Assembly (NCBI RefSeq): GCF_001649575.2 | Contig: NC_051431.1 | Coordinates: 18,955,870 to 19,019,869, forward strand | Direction: 5' to 3' | DNA length: 64,000 nt | Origin: Kryptolebias marmoratus | Taxonomy: Eukaryota > Chordata > Actinopteri > Cyprinodontiformes > Rivulidae | Shown: positions 1 to 12,439 of the stretch, piece by piece | Position numbering within the stretch: position 1 is the first letter of the stretch | How the letters are laid out: each line of letters begins with the position of its first letter | Translations under genes and position numbers: made by a program | Notes under the pieces: generated by a model | What the model saw: the letters and a program-made list of their open reading frames with translations, nothing else | The model's database searches: none | Told to the model about the DNA's origin: nothing

Positions 1-179
1 TTGTGACTTTTAATTTTTTTCTTTAATGAAAATGTTTATTCTTTTTTTTATCATTTATTTATTTTTTCGTCTGGTGTATAGTATGTAAGACAAATTATAC
101 ATTTATAAGTCATTGGATCGCGTACAGTCAGCTGATAGTTCTCTAAATTCCGTGAGGTCACCTGAACGCAGCATCGCGG

Positions 180-419
180 CTTTCCTCTCCACCTGTTGAG
201 GCTCCTTCTCCGTTTGGCCACAAGATGGCGGCCTCTCCCGGGCCGAGAGGAGGGAGGACGAACCCGAGAGCTGCCCTGCGAGGGGATGAGGGGAATCCGA
301 AGCCGTGCAGGGCTGAACTGTGTGTTTCTGTGGACCCTCTTCGGAGCGGAGCGGGAAGGTCCTGTGCCGAAGCCCCCCCTCCACAGCCCCGAAGGCTCTG
401 GACGTCCCGCATGGAGGAG
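180..419 (+). promoter_or_regulatory. veph1: Candidate veph1 promoter / first non-coding exon
   Basis: This is a GC- and CpG-rich island in an otherwise AT-rich region. It ends in a good splice donor (GAG|GTAAGC, GT at 420-421). It lies upstream of the veph1 coding exons on the same strand and contains a YY1-type motif, as many CpG promoters do. I infer that it is the first exon and core promoter of veph1. The transcription start cannot be placed from sequence. An ATG at 225 opens a frame that runs in phase to the donor, so the exon is either 5' UTR with an upstream ORF or part of an alternative transcript. It could also belong to another gene whose later exons I have not recognised. Confidence 0.45.
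222..232 (+). promoter_or_regulatory. YY1-type motif AAGATGGCGGC
   Basis: This is an exact match to the classic extended YY1 site, which usually sits just downstream of the start of transcription in TATA-less CpG promoters. Its ATG (225-227) is also the first upstream start codon of the candidate first exon. Confidence 0.55.
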
Positions 420-843
420 GTAAGCCGTCCGACGCTGCAGGTGTTCGGGAACTAGGCAGGTGGACGCACGTCGCGTAAATAATTACATAAATAAAAAGCG
501 GCGGAGATGTGCTTTGAATGCCTCCTGCGTTGGAGTTGAGGTCAGGAAAGTTGAGGTGAAATCAATGAAGAAAGCATCGAAGGAGCCACATCGTTTTTGT
601 TTTTGTTTTTTGTTTTTTTCCCCCTCCCACTCCCAGTCTTCGTGTTGAAGATGCAGACAGGAAAACACGAGAAACATCTGAGCGCGTGAGTGTGCTGGAG
701 AGGTGTTTCCACGAGCCATTCCCCAATATTTACATCTGAAACAGGGTGACCACCTGGGCAGTAATGAGAAGAAGAGACTTTATAATGAACCTTTCTGTGT
801 TTCACTGGAAGAATTTGGGCTTCATAGACTGTTATTTTTAACT

Positions 844-862
844 CACACACACACACACACAC
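844..862. repeat. (CA)n microsatellite
   Basis: Pure CA dinucleotide run in intron 1. Confidence 0.9.
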
Positions 863-983
863 CGTGTAAATACACTGGAATGTGCTCAGGGAGCTTGAAA
901 GGCAAGTTGAGTTGCATTGCTTGCATTCATTCTGAGCATTTATTGTTCAAGTCCAGTAGAAATATGACCACCCCCCAACACAG

Positions 984-999
984 ACACACACACACCGAC

Positions 1000-1034
<35 letters not shown>
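984..1034. repeat. CA tract followed by (GT)15 microsatellite
   Basis: A short CA-rich tract (about 984-995) is separated by about 9 bases from a pure (GT)15 run (1005-1034). The two arms are complementary and could pair as a hairpin. Confidence 0.85.
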
Positions 1035-1037
<3 letters not shown>

Positions 1038-1667
1038 GGAGGGGGACTCTTCAAGGTCACAGACTTCAGAAACAGACGTGTTGTGCCTGGATTGTTCCTG
1101 TCAAAACACACGCTTTATTCCCCATCTCGCTCGCCTGTTGCTGACACTTTTCAAACAGCAGCGTGCATTTTAAGCCCCCCTCTTCTTGTTTTCATTTATT
1201 TATTATTGTTCCTGTCAGCCGCATTACGATCTCTGCCAAGTCCAAATGTGAAAAGATGGAGATCAACAATAATCACGTGGAAACTACTGTACCTAGGTTT
1301 TTTTTTTTTTTTTGCTAATGCTGCCATATGAACTTTTACACCACCCCAAGTCATCTCAAATGTTATGATATTCCTGCCTGAAGTGCCTCAAATAAGGTGC
1401 CAGTGGAAGTAATTAACGGTGTAATGGTGAACTGACAGCAGGGTAAAGGGTTATAGTGTTCGCACAAGTTGCTATAAAAAGTTTGAGGTTGGAGTTGTTT
1501 TAAGACGGCAGCGACCCGTTTTCTTCTTGGCCCCGCTCTGAGTACCCGTTAGCTCGTCGGTCCAGTCAGAAATAAACCCAAAGACTGGAAATACAGGGAG
1601 ACCTTGGACGGGAACCCAGAAGCTTAGGCCGGAATGGGACCAGCTTCCTTGTCGACTGGTTCTAGTA

Positions 1668-2386
1668 CAGGGGTGAGAAATCCTGGTCCTCCATTTAATG
1701 TCCTGCATAGGCCTGTCACCATAACAAATTTTGCTGGACAATTAATTGTCTCAGAAATTATTGCGATAATCGATAATATTGTTTGGAGGCTGTTTTAAAC
1801 TAATGTAATGATGATAACATAATAGTGCAAGTACATCCTCTCAAAGATTAATAAACTTTACTTTCAAAAGATCACTTAACACTGGAACTGGAACACAAAA
1901 TAAACAAAACAACCAAAAACAAAAATAAAATGGACTCTCAGCCTCCTTTAACAAAGAATGCACTTGAATAAAAGCTAAAAAAAAAAAAAAAACAGTATGG
2001 ATTATTAACTCTGTAAACTAAACTGCCCTTCAAAAACAAGTCATTAGTTTTATATAGAGAAGATGTTCAAAACTACCAGTTTTATAAACAAAAAGTGCAA
2101 ACTAACAAAAGCACAAAGAAACGATAATGCTGATAAATGAAAATTATCGACCTCACTTTAATTTATCATGCGATTAATTGATTTATCGTTTGTCGTGACA
2201 GGCCTAGTCCTGCATGTTTTTCTTGTTTCCCTGCTCCAACACACTTGATTCAGTGGTTAAATCACCTCTTCATGTTCTGCAGAAGCCTGTTAATCACCCA
2301 TTGATTCAAATCAGGTGTGTTGGAGCAGAGAAACAAGTCAAACATGCAGGATGGTGGCCCTCGAGGACCAGGGTTGCCTACCCCTG
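1668..2386. mobile_element. hAT-type MITE interrupted by a second hAT element
   Basis: The element begins CAGGGGTG and ends with the complement-type terminus CCTACCCCTG. It is flanked by an identical 8-bp duplication TTCTAGTA (1660-1667 and 2387-2394), the size made by hAT transposases. Without the nested insert and its duplication it is about 212 bp. Its internal sequence (a CTGCTCCAACACA block and a CCCTCGAGGACCAG block) matches the MITE at 5766-5989, so the two belong to one family. It has no coding capacity and would have relied on a transposase supplied in trans. Confidence 0.8.
1708..2206. mobile_element. Nested non-autonomous hAT-type element
   Basis: The ends are inverted repeats TAGGCCTGTCAC and GTGACAGGCCTA. 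The flanks are a perfect 8-bp duplication GTCCTGCA (1700-1707 and 2207-2214). The interior is AT-rich with ATCGATAAT-like subterminal repeats and no long frame. It lies inside the MITE at 1668-2386, so it inserted later. Confidence 0.85.
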
Positions 2387-2729
2387 TTCTAGTACAAGTT
2401 TTAAGTCCTGTCCTCTCCATGTAAACAAACTGGACATTGCCCTTGTCAAAAAAATGAATATCAAAATACACCTCAGATTAATGTAGGTCTTACCTTGCTG
2501 CAGCATGTTCTAATTAAAGATTTTCTGAGATGTTTAGCCTTAATCAGTTATTTCATGTTTAGTAGAAAGTTCATGTAAGCCCATCACTGTGTGCAGGAGA
2601 CTGTCTGCACACTGGAGAGCACAGATGCTTATTCCAAAAAATACGACATGGCAGCTTCCATAAAGACATTGTTCTGCTGTGTTTGCAGCAAACACTTTCT
2701 AAACTACAGGTAAAAAAAAACAAACTCAG

Positions 2730-3060
2730 ATTTTGGTGCCTCCATGTGAACTCCAGATACGGAGCTTTTTAGAAGCGATACCCTAGCATCCTGTTTTTGT
2801 GGATGCCCACAGTTACTTTGTGGCCTAAAAAACCAAAACAACAATGGCGTCATTTTTACTGTTCTCTCTGGATCTGTCTCTCTTTATCCTGATCGTGTGC
2901 TGATTGGTTAACTACTGAGAGGAAATTGTAAACAGTGTTGGAAAAAAAAAAAAGTGTTTTGAGAGCATCTTTAGTCGAGCAAAGATTATTCTTTTTCTGT
3001 ATTTTAATATGTTGTTAGTGTGAACATTCTCGCCACCTAGTGGTGCAGCGTGGTGTATTT
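2730..3060. repeat. Dispersed repeat family A, copy 1
   Basis: Shares blocks with 6290-6640 (TTGGTGCCTCCATGTG, CCAGATA..GGAGC) and with 14740-15360 (a GAACATTCTCGCCA..TAGTGGTGCAGC block). The family is not recognised; a decayed DNA transposon or MITE is possible. Confidence 0.6.
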
Positions 3061-3156
3061 TAGTACTTTTAGTTGAATAATGTGGAAAAATAAAAAAATA
3101 AAAAATCTTATAAAAATAGAGTAGCATAGACAGGGTCTCAAACTCTGTTTCACCAA

Positions 3157-3192
3157 ACTGAGGTCATTCAAAGAGCTGTCTGCAACAGGTAA
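3157..3192. repeat. Dispersed repeat family D, copy 1
   Basis: An AAACTGAGGTCATTCAAAGA block continuing through GCTGTC..CAACAGGTAA recurs at 33757-33793 in the same orientation with about two mismatches. It is a fragment of an unidentified interspersed repeat. Confidence 0.55.
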
Positions 3193-3485
3193 GATATTGA
3201 CTGTTCACAACCAATCCATAGCTTCCCACTTCTATAATTTTAATGAAATGCAAGTTAAATGCCAATAAAAAAGAAAAACTACTCCTCAAAACACACAAAG
3301 CAGGCACTAATTTAATCTGAAAACACTTTGAGGTCTGGATGTTTTGTTCACTGAGAGTATTGCTTTAATCAGTCGGTACTCCTGGGTCTCCCTCGTATGC
3401 AGAAACCACAACATGGTTCCGTTTTGACTCAGAGTTTAGGCTGCAGGCCAGCGGGATGTGCAGTGAATAATGAATGGTTCTGAAA

Positions 3486-3501
3486 GTGTGTGTGTGTGTG
3501 T
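3486..3501. repeat. (GT)8 microsatellite
   Basis: Pure GT run in intron 1. Confidence 0.85.
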
Positions 3502-5028
3502 AAATGTTAGTCGGCTAAGTGTGACAGTTACGCTCTATTCCATCCAGAAGTTATCTTCTCTGCCACGGAAACCCTGTCAGCAGAACTACAAGCAAAACAA
3601 CCCAAAAACACACCCTTTTTTTAATTTAGTTTTTTTATTTACTTAGTTTACACAGTGAATTAACTGTCTTTCAGCACATTTGTGCCTGCAGAGAATCACA
3701 CATACGTTTACATCCACATAGAAAAATGCACTAAAATACAAAGTGGAATGAAAATAAAAGTTGATCTTGTGTTTTATTTAATCTGTAGTCCAATTAGGTC
3801 AACCTTCAAATCCAGCACAGTTAGGTTTAGTCCATGTAGAAATGCAGAACCAAAATGATCTTTTTATTTGTCGTTTAAAAAAAAAATGACTTCACAAACA
3901 CGACACCGTTTCTAGAAATGTCTTCAGCCACAGACAGACACCCAAATCGCCGGAGCAACTACGCCAGTGGCCTGTATGTGAGGCCGCCGCGAAAAGACAC
4001 CAAAAACAGGAAACAAGGCGTGGAGCGTGGGCACAAAGCTTACACGCTGGCTGTGAAACGTAAACACAACTAGAAGAAGAGGTTAGATTAGAGGTGGGGC
4101 TGTGGCATTATCGTTCTCTATAAGGTCGTGTTTTGTCCATCTACACAAAAACACAAGGGTGACGTTTTGATATTTTTTTAACTCTGGAAACCATTTTCAA
4201 ACAAATACAGTTTTGAGGCTCCTGAAGTTCTGTTTCCCTGTGGAAAACATGAGCTTATTCAGAAAAAAAACTCTCATTTGAGTCCCAAAGGCCAAGATTT
4301 GAAATAGAAAAAGTTCCTGATGTTTCTGTTTGCCTTTAACCTTTGTAAACAAAACTCATGGAGGCCAAATTATTAGTCAGATGCTGGTTTGGTGGGTTGG
4401 ATTGGGTTGTTCCTTTATAAATCTCTCTCTTAGATACAGGAAGTGGTCGAAACACTACGTTCCTACATTTAGAGCTGAGATCCTTCCATAAATAGAAGTG
4501 GATTCAAGCTCATGTGTAACAGCTACACTTTCTTTTTGTAAGTTTGCACATTTAAAAAAAAAATCTTTATCTCTCTGCTATTAGTCACATATGTGCTCCT
4601 TCTGCTATAAGCTGTGGTAGAGTGGTCATCCTCCTGTTCAGTTTGCAGCAAATGTCACGTGCCATCTGTTTGAGTGGTGGGGTAAAAGATAAACATGTTT
4701 TAAAGCACTTCACTGAAGCTAAATAAGACTTAAAAGCTCAATGTAAGTGGACTATCCACTGTTTGGATCCATATGTGTCACATTAAGTGTTTCTGTGGGC
4801 TGGTGCCTGTTTCTTTTATCATCAAATGTCCACTCTCTCACATGCACGCTCCTGCCCTCTCCTCTTTTCTCCATATTTCTCCTCCATTCAATCTGTTCTT
4901 CTCCGCTGGTTTACAGTAGCTGTTTTCCACAGCTCCAGTCGTACCGTAATTCCCAGCCGGTGCTCTGCAGCTGCATAACTTCAAGTCATTAATTATGGAG
5001 AACTTTCCCCCCCTCACACACACTAAAA

Positions 5029-5045
5029 CACACACACACACACAC
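5029..5045. repeat. (CA)n microsatellite
   Basis: Pure CA run, with another short CA tract just upstream. Confidence 0.85.
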
Positions 5046-5765
5046 CCGCGCGCTCATTTAACAGAGTCCTCCTGCAGTGTGTTCCGGTTCTGAGCGAGCC
5101 TCGGGGGTCTATCTTTCAAGTCTTAACGCTGTTCTCTGCGGCAGCGCAGACCTATTTCCAAAGACGTCTTCGGGGAGTCTCGTCGTCGTGACTTATCCAT
5201 CTTACTTATTCATGAAATTCAAGACATGGGTTACATAACCAACTGGCCCAGTTAGTTATAGAGTAACTATAAACTTATCCAGGCTTTAATCAGATTATTT
5301 ATAAAGGAAGACGCTCAGGATTTGACAGAAGAGACTTTAAGGAGTATTGCTGTATTAAATGCTTTTTAGGGAAACTAAGTGGTTGTAGATTGATTTTTAA
5401 TTGTTTCTTCATTTAATGAAACTTGCTTCATTACTGTCCGTTAAGCCTGGCTTTAAGAAGGGTTTGATGTTATTAGCTTGTCAGCTGATTTGATTGCTGG
5501 AAACTCGTATTTGATCAGCAGGACAAGCAATTATTATCCAAACTCTTTTTGTTGCAGATTTTGTAGAGCAGTGGCTTCCAAAGTTAGAGTCAGGATGCCA
5601 CCATGGGCTGCAAAGCCTCAATCTGAAGATGTTGTAATTCTTTTGCAACAATCATTATGAAAGATACAAAGTGTTGTCTATGGTGTTTATGGTTCCTATG
5701 TCACTGACCTAATTGCAATATTTGTGGGTCGTAAAATGAAACGTTTGGTCACCATTGCTGTAGAG

Positions 5766-5989
5766 CAGGGGTGTCAAACTCCAGGCCTCGAGGGTTGCTG
5801 TCCTGGAGGTTTTAGGTTTTTCTGCTCCAACACACCTGATTCAAATGGTTTAATTACCTCCTCACCAAATCATCAAGTTCTCCAGAAGCACGTCCACAAG
5901 TCAGTCATTTAAACCGGGTGTTCTAAAGCAAGCACACATCTGAAACATGCAGGAGAGCGGCCCTCGAGGAACGGAGTTTGACACCTGTG
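5766..5989. mobile_element. hAT-type MITE
   Basis: A 224-bp element beginning CAGGGGTGTCAAACTCC and ending GGAGTTTGACACCTGTG, which are near-perfect inverted ends. It is flanked by an 8-bp duplication CTGTAGAG (5758-5765 and 5990-5997). It is the same family as the outer element at 1668-2386. Its interior is a long imperfect palindrome with no coding frame. Confidence 0.85.
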
Positions 5990-6289
5990 CTGTAGAGGAA
6001 TTCCCAGATATTTTTCAAAAACTGTCAGACGGATCAACAAAATCAGCGCTGGTTACTTTTTGACTACGGCTGCTAATTTGAGTTTACAGTCTAAACTCAG
6101 AGATTACCAGCCACAGTATCAGCTGACTTCATCAGTGTTTTGGTACTGGCCGTGGATCCTCAGGCCACGTCTACATAGATTCTCTGCTGTGTTTGCACCT
6201 CTCGTCCACACACACACACTCACACACACATTAAGGTTTTGGTTAGAAAAGCACTTTTTTTTTAAACAAAACAACGCTTTCCAAACTGG

Positions 6290-6640
6290 AGGTTTTGGAA
6301 AACTCAGTTTTTGGTGCCTCCATGTGGATTCCAGATATGGAGCGTTTCAGATACTGTGACGTAGCAACATCTTTTGCACATACCTACCGTCACTTTGCGC
6401 CCTACTACCAAACTACGACAACAATGGAGCTGTTTTGAACCTTTTTTTCTCTGTGTTTTGCTTTTTTCTGATCCTGTTGCTGTCAAACCTGCTGAAATGA
6501 TTAATGACTGAAAGCTAATAAGAATTGGGATTTTAAAAAAAAAGTTTAAGGAGAAGCTTCAGTTAAAAAAATATATATACTTCTCTGTATTTTGATATGT
6601 CCAGAATGTGGGCGGTCTCGCCACATTACAGAGTTACTAC
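6290..6640. repeat. Dispersed repeat family A, copy 2
   Basis: Aligns by eye with 2730-3060 through the TGGTGCCTCCATGTGGATTC block and an ACAACAATGG block, with many substitutions and small gaps. Confidence 0.55.
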
Positions 6641-7700
6641 AGAGTTTGTGTTAAACTATTGGGGACAGAAGTTTTTCCTAAAGAGAAGGAAATTAATGAA
6701 ATTTAAAAAGAAATTCTAGAGTAAATGAGGCCTCAGTTTTATTGTTTATATGCAGTCTGAATAACTAACCTGTGGTCTTTTCTTAGATGAGAAGCATTTC
6801 TAGAGTTTAGTCTGCCCGTACTCCAATCCGTACTCTTTCTACATTTACATTTTACACAAAATAGATCAGAAAAAGAAAAAAAAATGCACCAAATAATGTT
6901 ATTTTTTTGGTCGATGTGTCTTAATTTGTACCCTGATAGTCAGATATGAAGCAGCGCTACAGAGAAAACTTTGGAATGGAGGGTCTGCTCTTCACTTGGG
7001 TTTCACCCTTTCACTGCACCTTTCAAAAGTTTTTTTTTTTTTTTTTGTTCTGTGAGTTTGTGTGTTCGATGTCTTGCAGGCCGAGCAGGTGCACTTTACA
7101 CAGAAAGACAGAGCCCACTGAGCAGAGAGAGGGGTGGCATGGGGGGGAGACGGGCGACGAAAGAAGGGAGGGGAGATCTGTCTTGGTACCTCCGTCCGAC
7201 AAAAGAGTCAGTGTTTTCTCTCTCCATGTGCTCGGCAAAGACAGGAGTGGCGATGGTGGAGGCAAGAAAGAGAGAGGGGGCCCTTCGGTCACATTGTCCT
7301 CATGTAGTCTGTAATGCTCTCGTTGCCCCCCCCACCCCCCCACCCCTCAATCAGCCCTCTCCCAGTGGCCCACTCACAGCGTCACTGGAGGCCCTCAGGT
7401 CTCCACAGGAATCAGAGCAAATACCAAGAAGAAGAAACAGCAAACACAACTCAAATATGCCACGTATGTTGTAAAGCTCTTTACACAGTCATGTTATAAG
7501 CAACTGCCTTTTACCGGGAGGCTAAAAAAAAAAAGCAGCTCCTTAAGGTGTGAAGTTCTGCATTTCAAGCAGAAAACTGAAATGTAAGGCTGGTTACGGT
7601 TTGGCGTAAAGGAGATTGGAGTTGTTTCAGTCTGATGAATCCCCAGTAAATAAATTCAACTCGATGCTGTGTCCTCTAAAGTGGCAGAAAGTGAATGCTT

Positions 7701-7724
7701 GTGTGTGTGTGTGTGCGTGTGTGT
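7701..7724. repeat. (GT)n microsatellite
   Basis: A GT run interrupted once by GC. Confidence 0.85.
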
Positions 7725-8929
7725 TTAAAGGCTACATTCCTAAGCTTGCTGAGCCGTATCTGGGTGATTAATAGTAACTCACTGATTGTTTAAGAACTGA
7801 AATTCCTCAGGCCCGTTCTTTTCTGCTTTTGCTCACACACGCACACACGCTTGCATACACACATACCAGTGCTCAGGTGTTCTGTGACATTCTGAGAGCA
7901 AGAGTGGATGCAGCACACGAACAGAGTATGGTACTCTTTATGCTGGTAGTGGACGTGTTTGAATGTTGGTGGGACCTTCAGGTTAAACGCTGGACGCTCA
8001 GGAGATTGTCAGTTTTCTGTAGTTTCCATCAGGAATTCAGGGCATCGAAACATTATCCTCCTCTGGCTTTCTCTCGCTCAGGTTCTCGGTCTGCAGCCTT
8101 TCTTTCAGCGTAAATGTCTGTGTCTGACTCTCGTTTCTCCTTTTTCATCCGGATGTGTTCCCATGTCCTCAAAAACCCCTCATAGTGCGTCTGTGATCCA
8201 GTGCTTTTTAGTTTTGTGTTACCACCTAGATTCAAAAATGTCTTTCCTAGAAGGCACACGCCTGAGTTATTCTCAGATAATCCTTTTTCTCCCCTCTTTA
8301 TTGTGGCATTAATGGTTATGGAGGCTTATTCCATCTGGTGTGAGGTGAGAGGCAGAGCACACTTTGAACAGGTTGCCAGTCCGTCACCAAGCCAGCACAG
8401 ACGCCGACTAGAGGTGGGAATTTTTAGGCATTCATAATTCGACTACAATTCAGAGGGCTGCGATGCGATTATAAAACGTCCATAATCACACTTCAAACAC
8501 AATTCTGAGCACGTGTTAGAGCTATCTTGTAGGCTTTCTTCAGCGTTTCCACGAGTTTGTTTTTGTGGTTTTGTTATGGGAATGGCTTTGTTAAGATGAT
8601 CATGTTCTATCATGGCTCCAAAGGGTGGAACATAAGGTGGTGTCCCACTGGACCGTTACTGTTGGAGAGTAGTTGCTGACGTAAAATTGTTATTTTGTTG
8701 CTCACCTCCTCACTACCTTGTGAATGCCATTAGCCAACTTGTCACCAACAGACATGACCAAATGAGATACTACCTTTAAAAGTGGCAGCAATAAAGTACT
8801 TCTAAAACTGGCTTTCAAGGCAGAAGGTGAATCTGCAACATACTTTTGAAAAACGAAGGTTCCAGTGTTTTGATTAACTCAGAGTTTAGCTAGAAAGACA
8901 AACTGACATTAATAATTCGTCCATTCATT

Positions 8930-9245
8930 CATTTTCTTTACCCGCTTGTCCTTTCCGGGTTATGGAGACCTGGTGCTTATCTCCAGCAGTAACTGTGTGA
9001 GAGGCAGGGGACACCCTGGATGGGTCGCAAGTCTATCACAGGGACACACAGAGACAAACGAGACAAACAACTATTCACACCTAGGGACAATTTAAGAGGT
9101 ACCTGTTAAACTAACATGCCTGTTTCTGGTCTGTGGGAGGAAACCGGAGTACCTGGAGCAAACCTACGTGAGCACAGGGAGAACATGGAAACTCCACCCA
9201 GAAAGGCCCCAGGTCCTGCAACCCTCTTGCTGGGAGACAACAGCT
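8930..9245. repeat. High-copy teleost interspersed repeat
   Basis: Contains a block order I know from many fish genomes: CCATTCATTTTC..CCCGCTTGTCC, then GGACACCCTGGATGGGTCGC, then GTCTATCACAGGGACACACA, then ACACCTAGGGACAATTTA, then GTGGGAGGAAACCGGAG, then GAAAGGCCCCAGG. A degenerate piece of the same repeat may lie at about 8340-8400. The copy has no coding capacity, and I am not certain of its class (SINE or LINE-derived). Confidence 0.6.
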
Positions 9246-9499
9246 TTAACCACCCCTTTAATAATTCCAGCCCAGAAATTAATTTTATTTTTAATATTTA
9301 ATGTATTTTCTATTTAACTTTTTACTTTACAGTTTTATGGTATGGTGACCACAGTGGGTACGATGAATCAGTCAAAGCGATTGTCAAAGAAAATGAGCCA
9401 AGTCACCTGTAAAATCTCCTCATTATTCATTGATATTTTTCTCTCTAAGAACTGTCTTCTTTGTTGTTGTTTGTTTTTAATTGAAAAAGAGTCCTAGTA

Positions 9500-9690
9500 G
9501 TGTTTGCTAATATCAATCAACTGTGGTGGCCATCTTCAATCCGGTTGAATGCAGAAGTTAATCAGCTGTAGATGTGCATCCAGTGATTACTTATGTGAAT
9601 TTCAGTCAAATCTGTCCAGTGCTTCGTGAGATATTTTGCTAACATGACAGAGTAAAGCACACACAGACAATTGCACAGCATGGCAGAGGG
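9500..9690. repeat. Dispersed repeat family B, copy 1
   Basis: Contains the string order GTGGCCATCTTCAAT, TTAATCAGCTGTAGATGTGC, ATTTCAGTCAAATCTG and GAGATATTTTGCTAACA. The same order recurs near 43600-43760 and 56790-56930, with a reverse-oriented copy near 53060-53240. The element type is not recognised. Confidence 0.6.
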
Positions 9691-10342
9691 CGATAAATAA
9701 GATGGGATTTACAGTGGCCACCTTGCACGCAACATAAAACAAGAAAAGTATTTTAATTGTGCACGATGACAGGAAAATGCAGAGAATATTAATTTGATAC
9801 CTTCAGCCATCCACGTAAGATTCAAATTCCTAAAACAGTAATGTCTGTATGTTACGTCTGTGTGTGTCACAGATAAAGCTCTTTGCTCTTTGTGTTTTAG
9901 AGTTGTTTTGTTGTTTTGCTCCCCTGGTTCTGGCTTGGACCAGTCAGAATTCCTGTGCTGGTATCCTGGCAGGTTTTTATGGCCATCGCTGGCTTGGCAG
10001 CAGAGATAAGTCTCCCAAATGATCGACTTTGTGCTTTCCTTTGGTCTGGCTGCGGCTCAGAGTCACTCCTGGGTGGCTTTCAGAGAAATGATGAGGGTCT
10101 GGCTGCAGAGGGATGGCGGTACCAGAAACGCAACAAACACAGATACATTTATTTAACCGTTCATCCTCCGAGGGAGAATCCTGGTCAGCTGTGAGCAAAT
10201 GATTATTACACAAAACATGGCGAGGGCTGGGTGGATTCTTTAAAGAATACGATGCCAAATATGACTGGAAGGATTTATGTGTTTTCTAAATGGGAGGACA
10301 CATTTGTGAGGCAAAGTCCCACTTTTAGAAGCAAAGATATGA

Positions 10343-10362
10343 TGTGTGTGTGTGTGTGTGTG
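10343..10362. repeat. (TG)10 microsatellite
   Basis: Pure TG run in intron 1. Confidence 0.85.
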
Positions 10363-11513
10363 CACGTGTTCCCCCGCCTCTGTGGTGGCCCATTCAGTGT
10401 TAATGTTTTAATGTTTAATTGAGGCTGACAGGACAGGCGATAGTCCCAAGTCAATGGTTAACACGGAGCGTTTCCATTCCCACAACTTCAAGCTTCATTC
10501 ATAGCAGCTTTTATGGAAGGACTGTAAAATATAATGTTCTCGGGAATAATCATTAAGCTTTACACCTTTCGTATGTTTTGATGCAAAGTCACAGTTTAAG
10601 ATAGGATACCTTTTTCAGATACACTCAGTGGGCTGGCCCAGGTGTGTGTATGTGTGTGTGTGCGTTTTCAGAGGTATGTACAGTTTTGTTGTAGATATGT
10701 GACATATTACCAAAGACCCATTTAGATCAAATCATCACATATTAACTTACACTTCCAGCGCTCACAAAACGGAGGCAAGTGGGAGGTAGAGGAGAGCAAA
10801 AAAAAAAACTTTAAAAAGACAGGGTTGGACTTGAACTAGAACATTTATAAAAGAAGTGAACGAAGCCGCCATGACGTGACTCATGTTTCACATAAAGTAT
10901 TTCTCCTGGCTCATGTCTGAACTAGAAACTGGATTTTCTGGTGTGGATTTGTGAAAGTAAATATTGTGATTTTGTCACTAGATTAAGCTCTTTTGCAGAA
11001 GTTTTTTTTTTTTTTTTTTTCAAACTACCTTTTCTTTTAAACGCCCGGTGAAAAACGTTGGGTTTTTCTCTGTAAAAGTTATAGAAGTTGTCATTGTTGA
11101 CGCGATACGGGACCCACAAAATGCAAAACACACTACCCCTTCTTCTCAGTTCTTCCTTTTTATAGATACAGAGAATTTATGTCCTTGTCACATTTTTTGC
11201 ATATCTGCCTTGTGTTTCTACTTTGTGTAGCGATAACATGACTGTAAGAAAATAACATTACAGCATCACTTCTTTATGTATCTGATGCCTTTAAACACAC
11301 CACGTGATCTCCCGCAAGGTTGCCACGGATTTATCAGACATATTCATGAATTCGTTGACATCTTGATAACAACATTAACATATCTGTGACCCAGCAATAA
11401 CGTCCTACAATATACAGTTGGTTCTGGTGTCATTAAACACTTACCTCTGTCCTTTTTTAATCCTGATTCTTTGTGTGGGCGTGTTGTTGGTGTAAATACA
11501 CAATGCTGCTTGT

Positions 11514-12439
11514 TACTGCTGGGTGATATAACGATACATATCGTGGGGACGATAGAAAAGTGTCTATCGTGATATATTTTCTTCTATCGTCTCTATTGTT
11601 TCTATCATAATTGTATCAATGATTCATGTAAATATTTCATAACATAGGCTACGACAAATGTATTAGTGTTGTCACTTTGCATACATTCNNNNNNNNNNNN
11701 NNNNNNNNNNNNNNNNNNNNNNNNNNNNNNNNNNNNNNNNNNNNNNNNNNNNNNNNNNNNNNNNNNNNNNNNNNNNNNNNNNNNNNNNNNNNNNNNNNNN
11801 NNNNNNNNNNNNNNNNNNNNNNNNNNNNNNNNNNNNNNNNNNNNNNNNNNNNNNNNNNNNNNNNNNNNNNNNNNNNNNNNNNNNNNNNNNNNNNNNNNNN
11901 NNNNNNNNNNNNNNNNNNNNNNNNNNNNNNNNNNNNNNNNNNNNNNNNNNNNNNNNNNNNNNNNNNNNNNNNNNNNNNNNNNNNNNNNNNNNNNNNNNNN
12001 NNNNNNNNNNNNNNNNNNNNNNNNNNNNNNNNNNNNNNNNNNNNNNNNNNNNNNNNNNNNNNNNNNNNNNNNNNNNNNNNNNNNNNNNNNNNNNNNNNNN
12101 NNNNNNNNNNNNNNNNNNNNNNNNNNNNNNNNNNNNNNNNNNNNNNNNNNNNNNNNNNNNNNNNNNNNNNNNNNNNNNNNNNNNNNNNNNNNNNNNNNNN
12201 NNNNNNNNNNNNNNNNNNNNNNNNNNNNNNNNNNNNNNNNNNNNNNNNNNNNNNNNNNNNNNNNNAATGTCACTTTGAAATAAAGCTTGAAAAAGGTAAG
12301 AAATTAGATTATTTTTTCATATTTTTCAGAGAATAACTGACAACGTACGTAATTGGGGTATATCGTGATATATATCGTTATCGTGATATAAAATTATCCA
12401 TATCGTGATATAGGATTTTTTCCATATCGCCCAGCACTA
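11514..12439. mobile_element. hAT-type element with assembly gap inside
   Basis: The inverted ends are TACTGCTGGGTGATAT on the left and the complement of TAGTGCTGGGCGATAT on the right. An identical 8-bp duplication CTGCTTGT flanks it (11506-11513 and 12440-12447). The subterminal regions are full of ATCGTGATATA palindromes, typical of a fish hAT family. The middle is unresolved (Ns 11689-12265), so a transposase cannot be excluded or shown, though the approximate total size of 0.9 kb suggests a non-autonomous copy. Confidence 0.75.
11689..12265. other. Assembly gap (577 Ns)
   Basis: A run of N. The flanks are both inside one hAT-type element, so the missing bases are most likely repeat sequence rather than an exon. 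Frames reported across it are artefacts. Confidence 1.

Noticed and set aside
703..1173. A 156-codon plus-strand frame
   Set aside because: It runs through CA and GT microsatellites, so the translation is simple-sequence Thr/His and Cys/Val. No homology or splice support.
6946..7474. Overlapping frames of 122 and 167 codons on the plus strand and 106 on the minus strand
   Set aside because: Purine-rich sequence lowers stop frequency. There are no conserved motifs and no convincing exon boundaries in phase with veph1.
11605..12336. Long open frames of 205-222 codons around 11.6-12.3 kb
   Set aside because: They are made almost entirely of Ns in an assembly gap.
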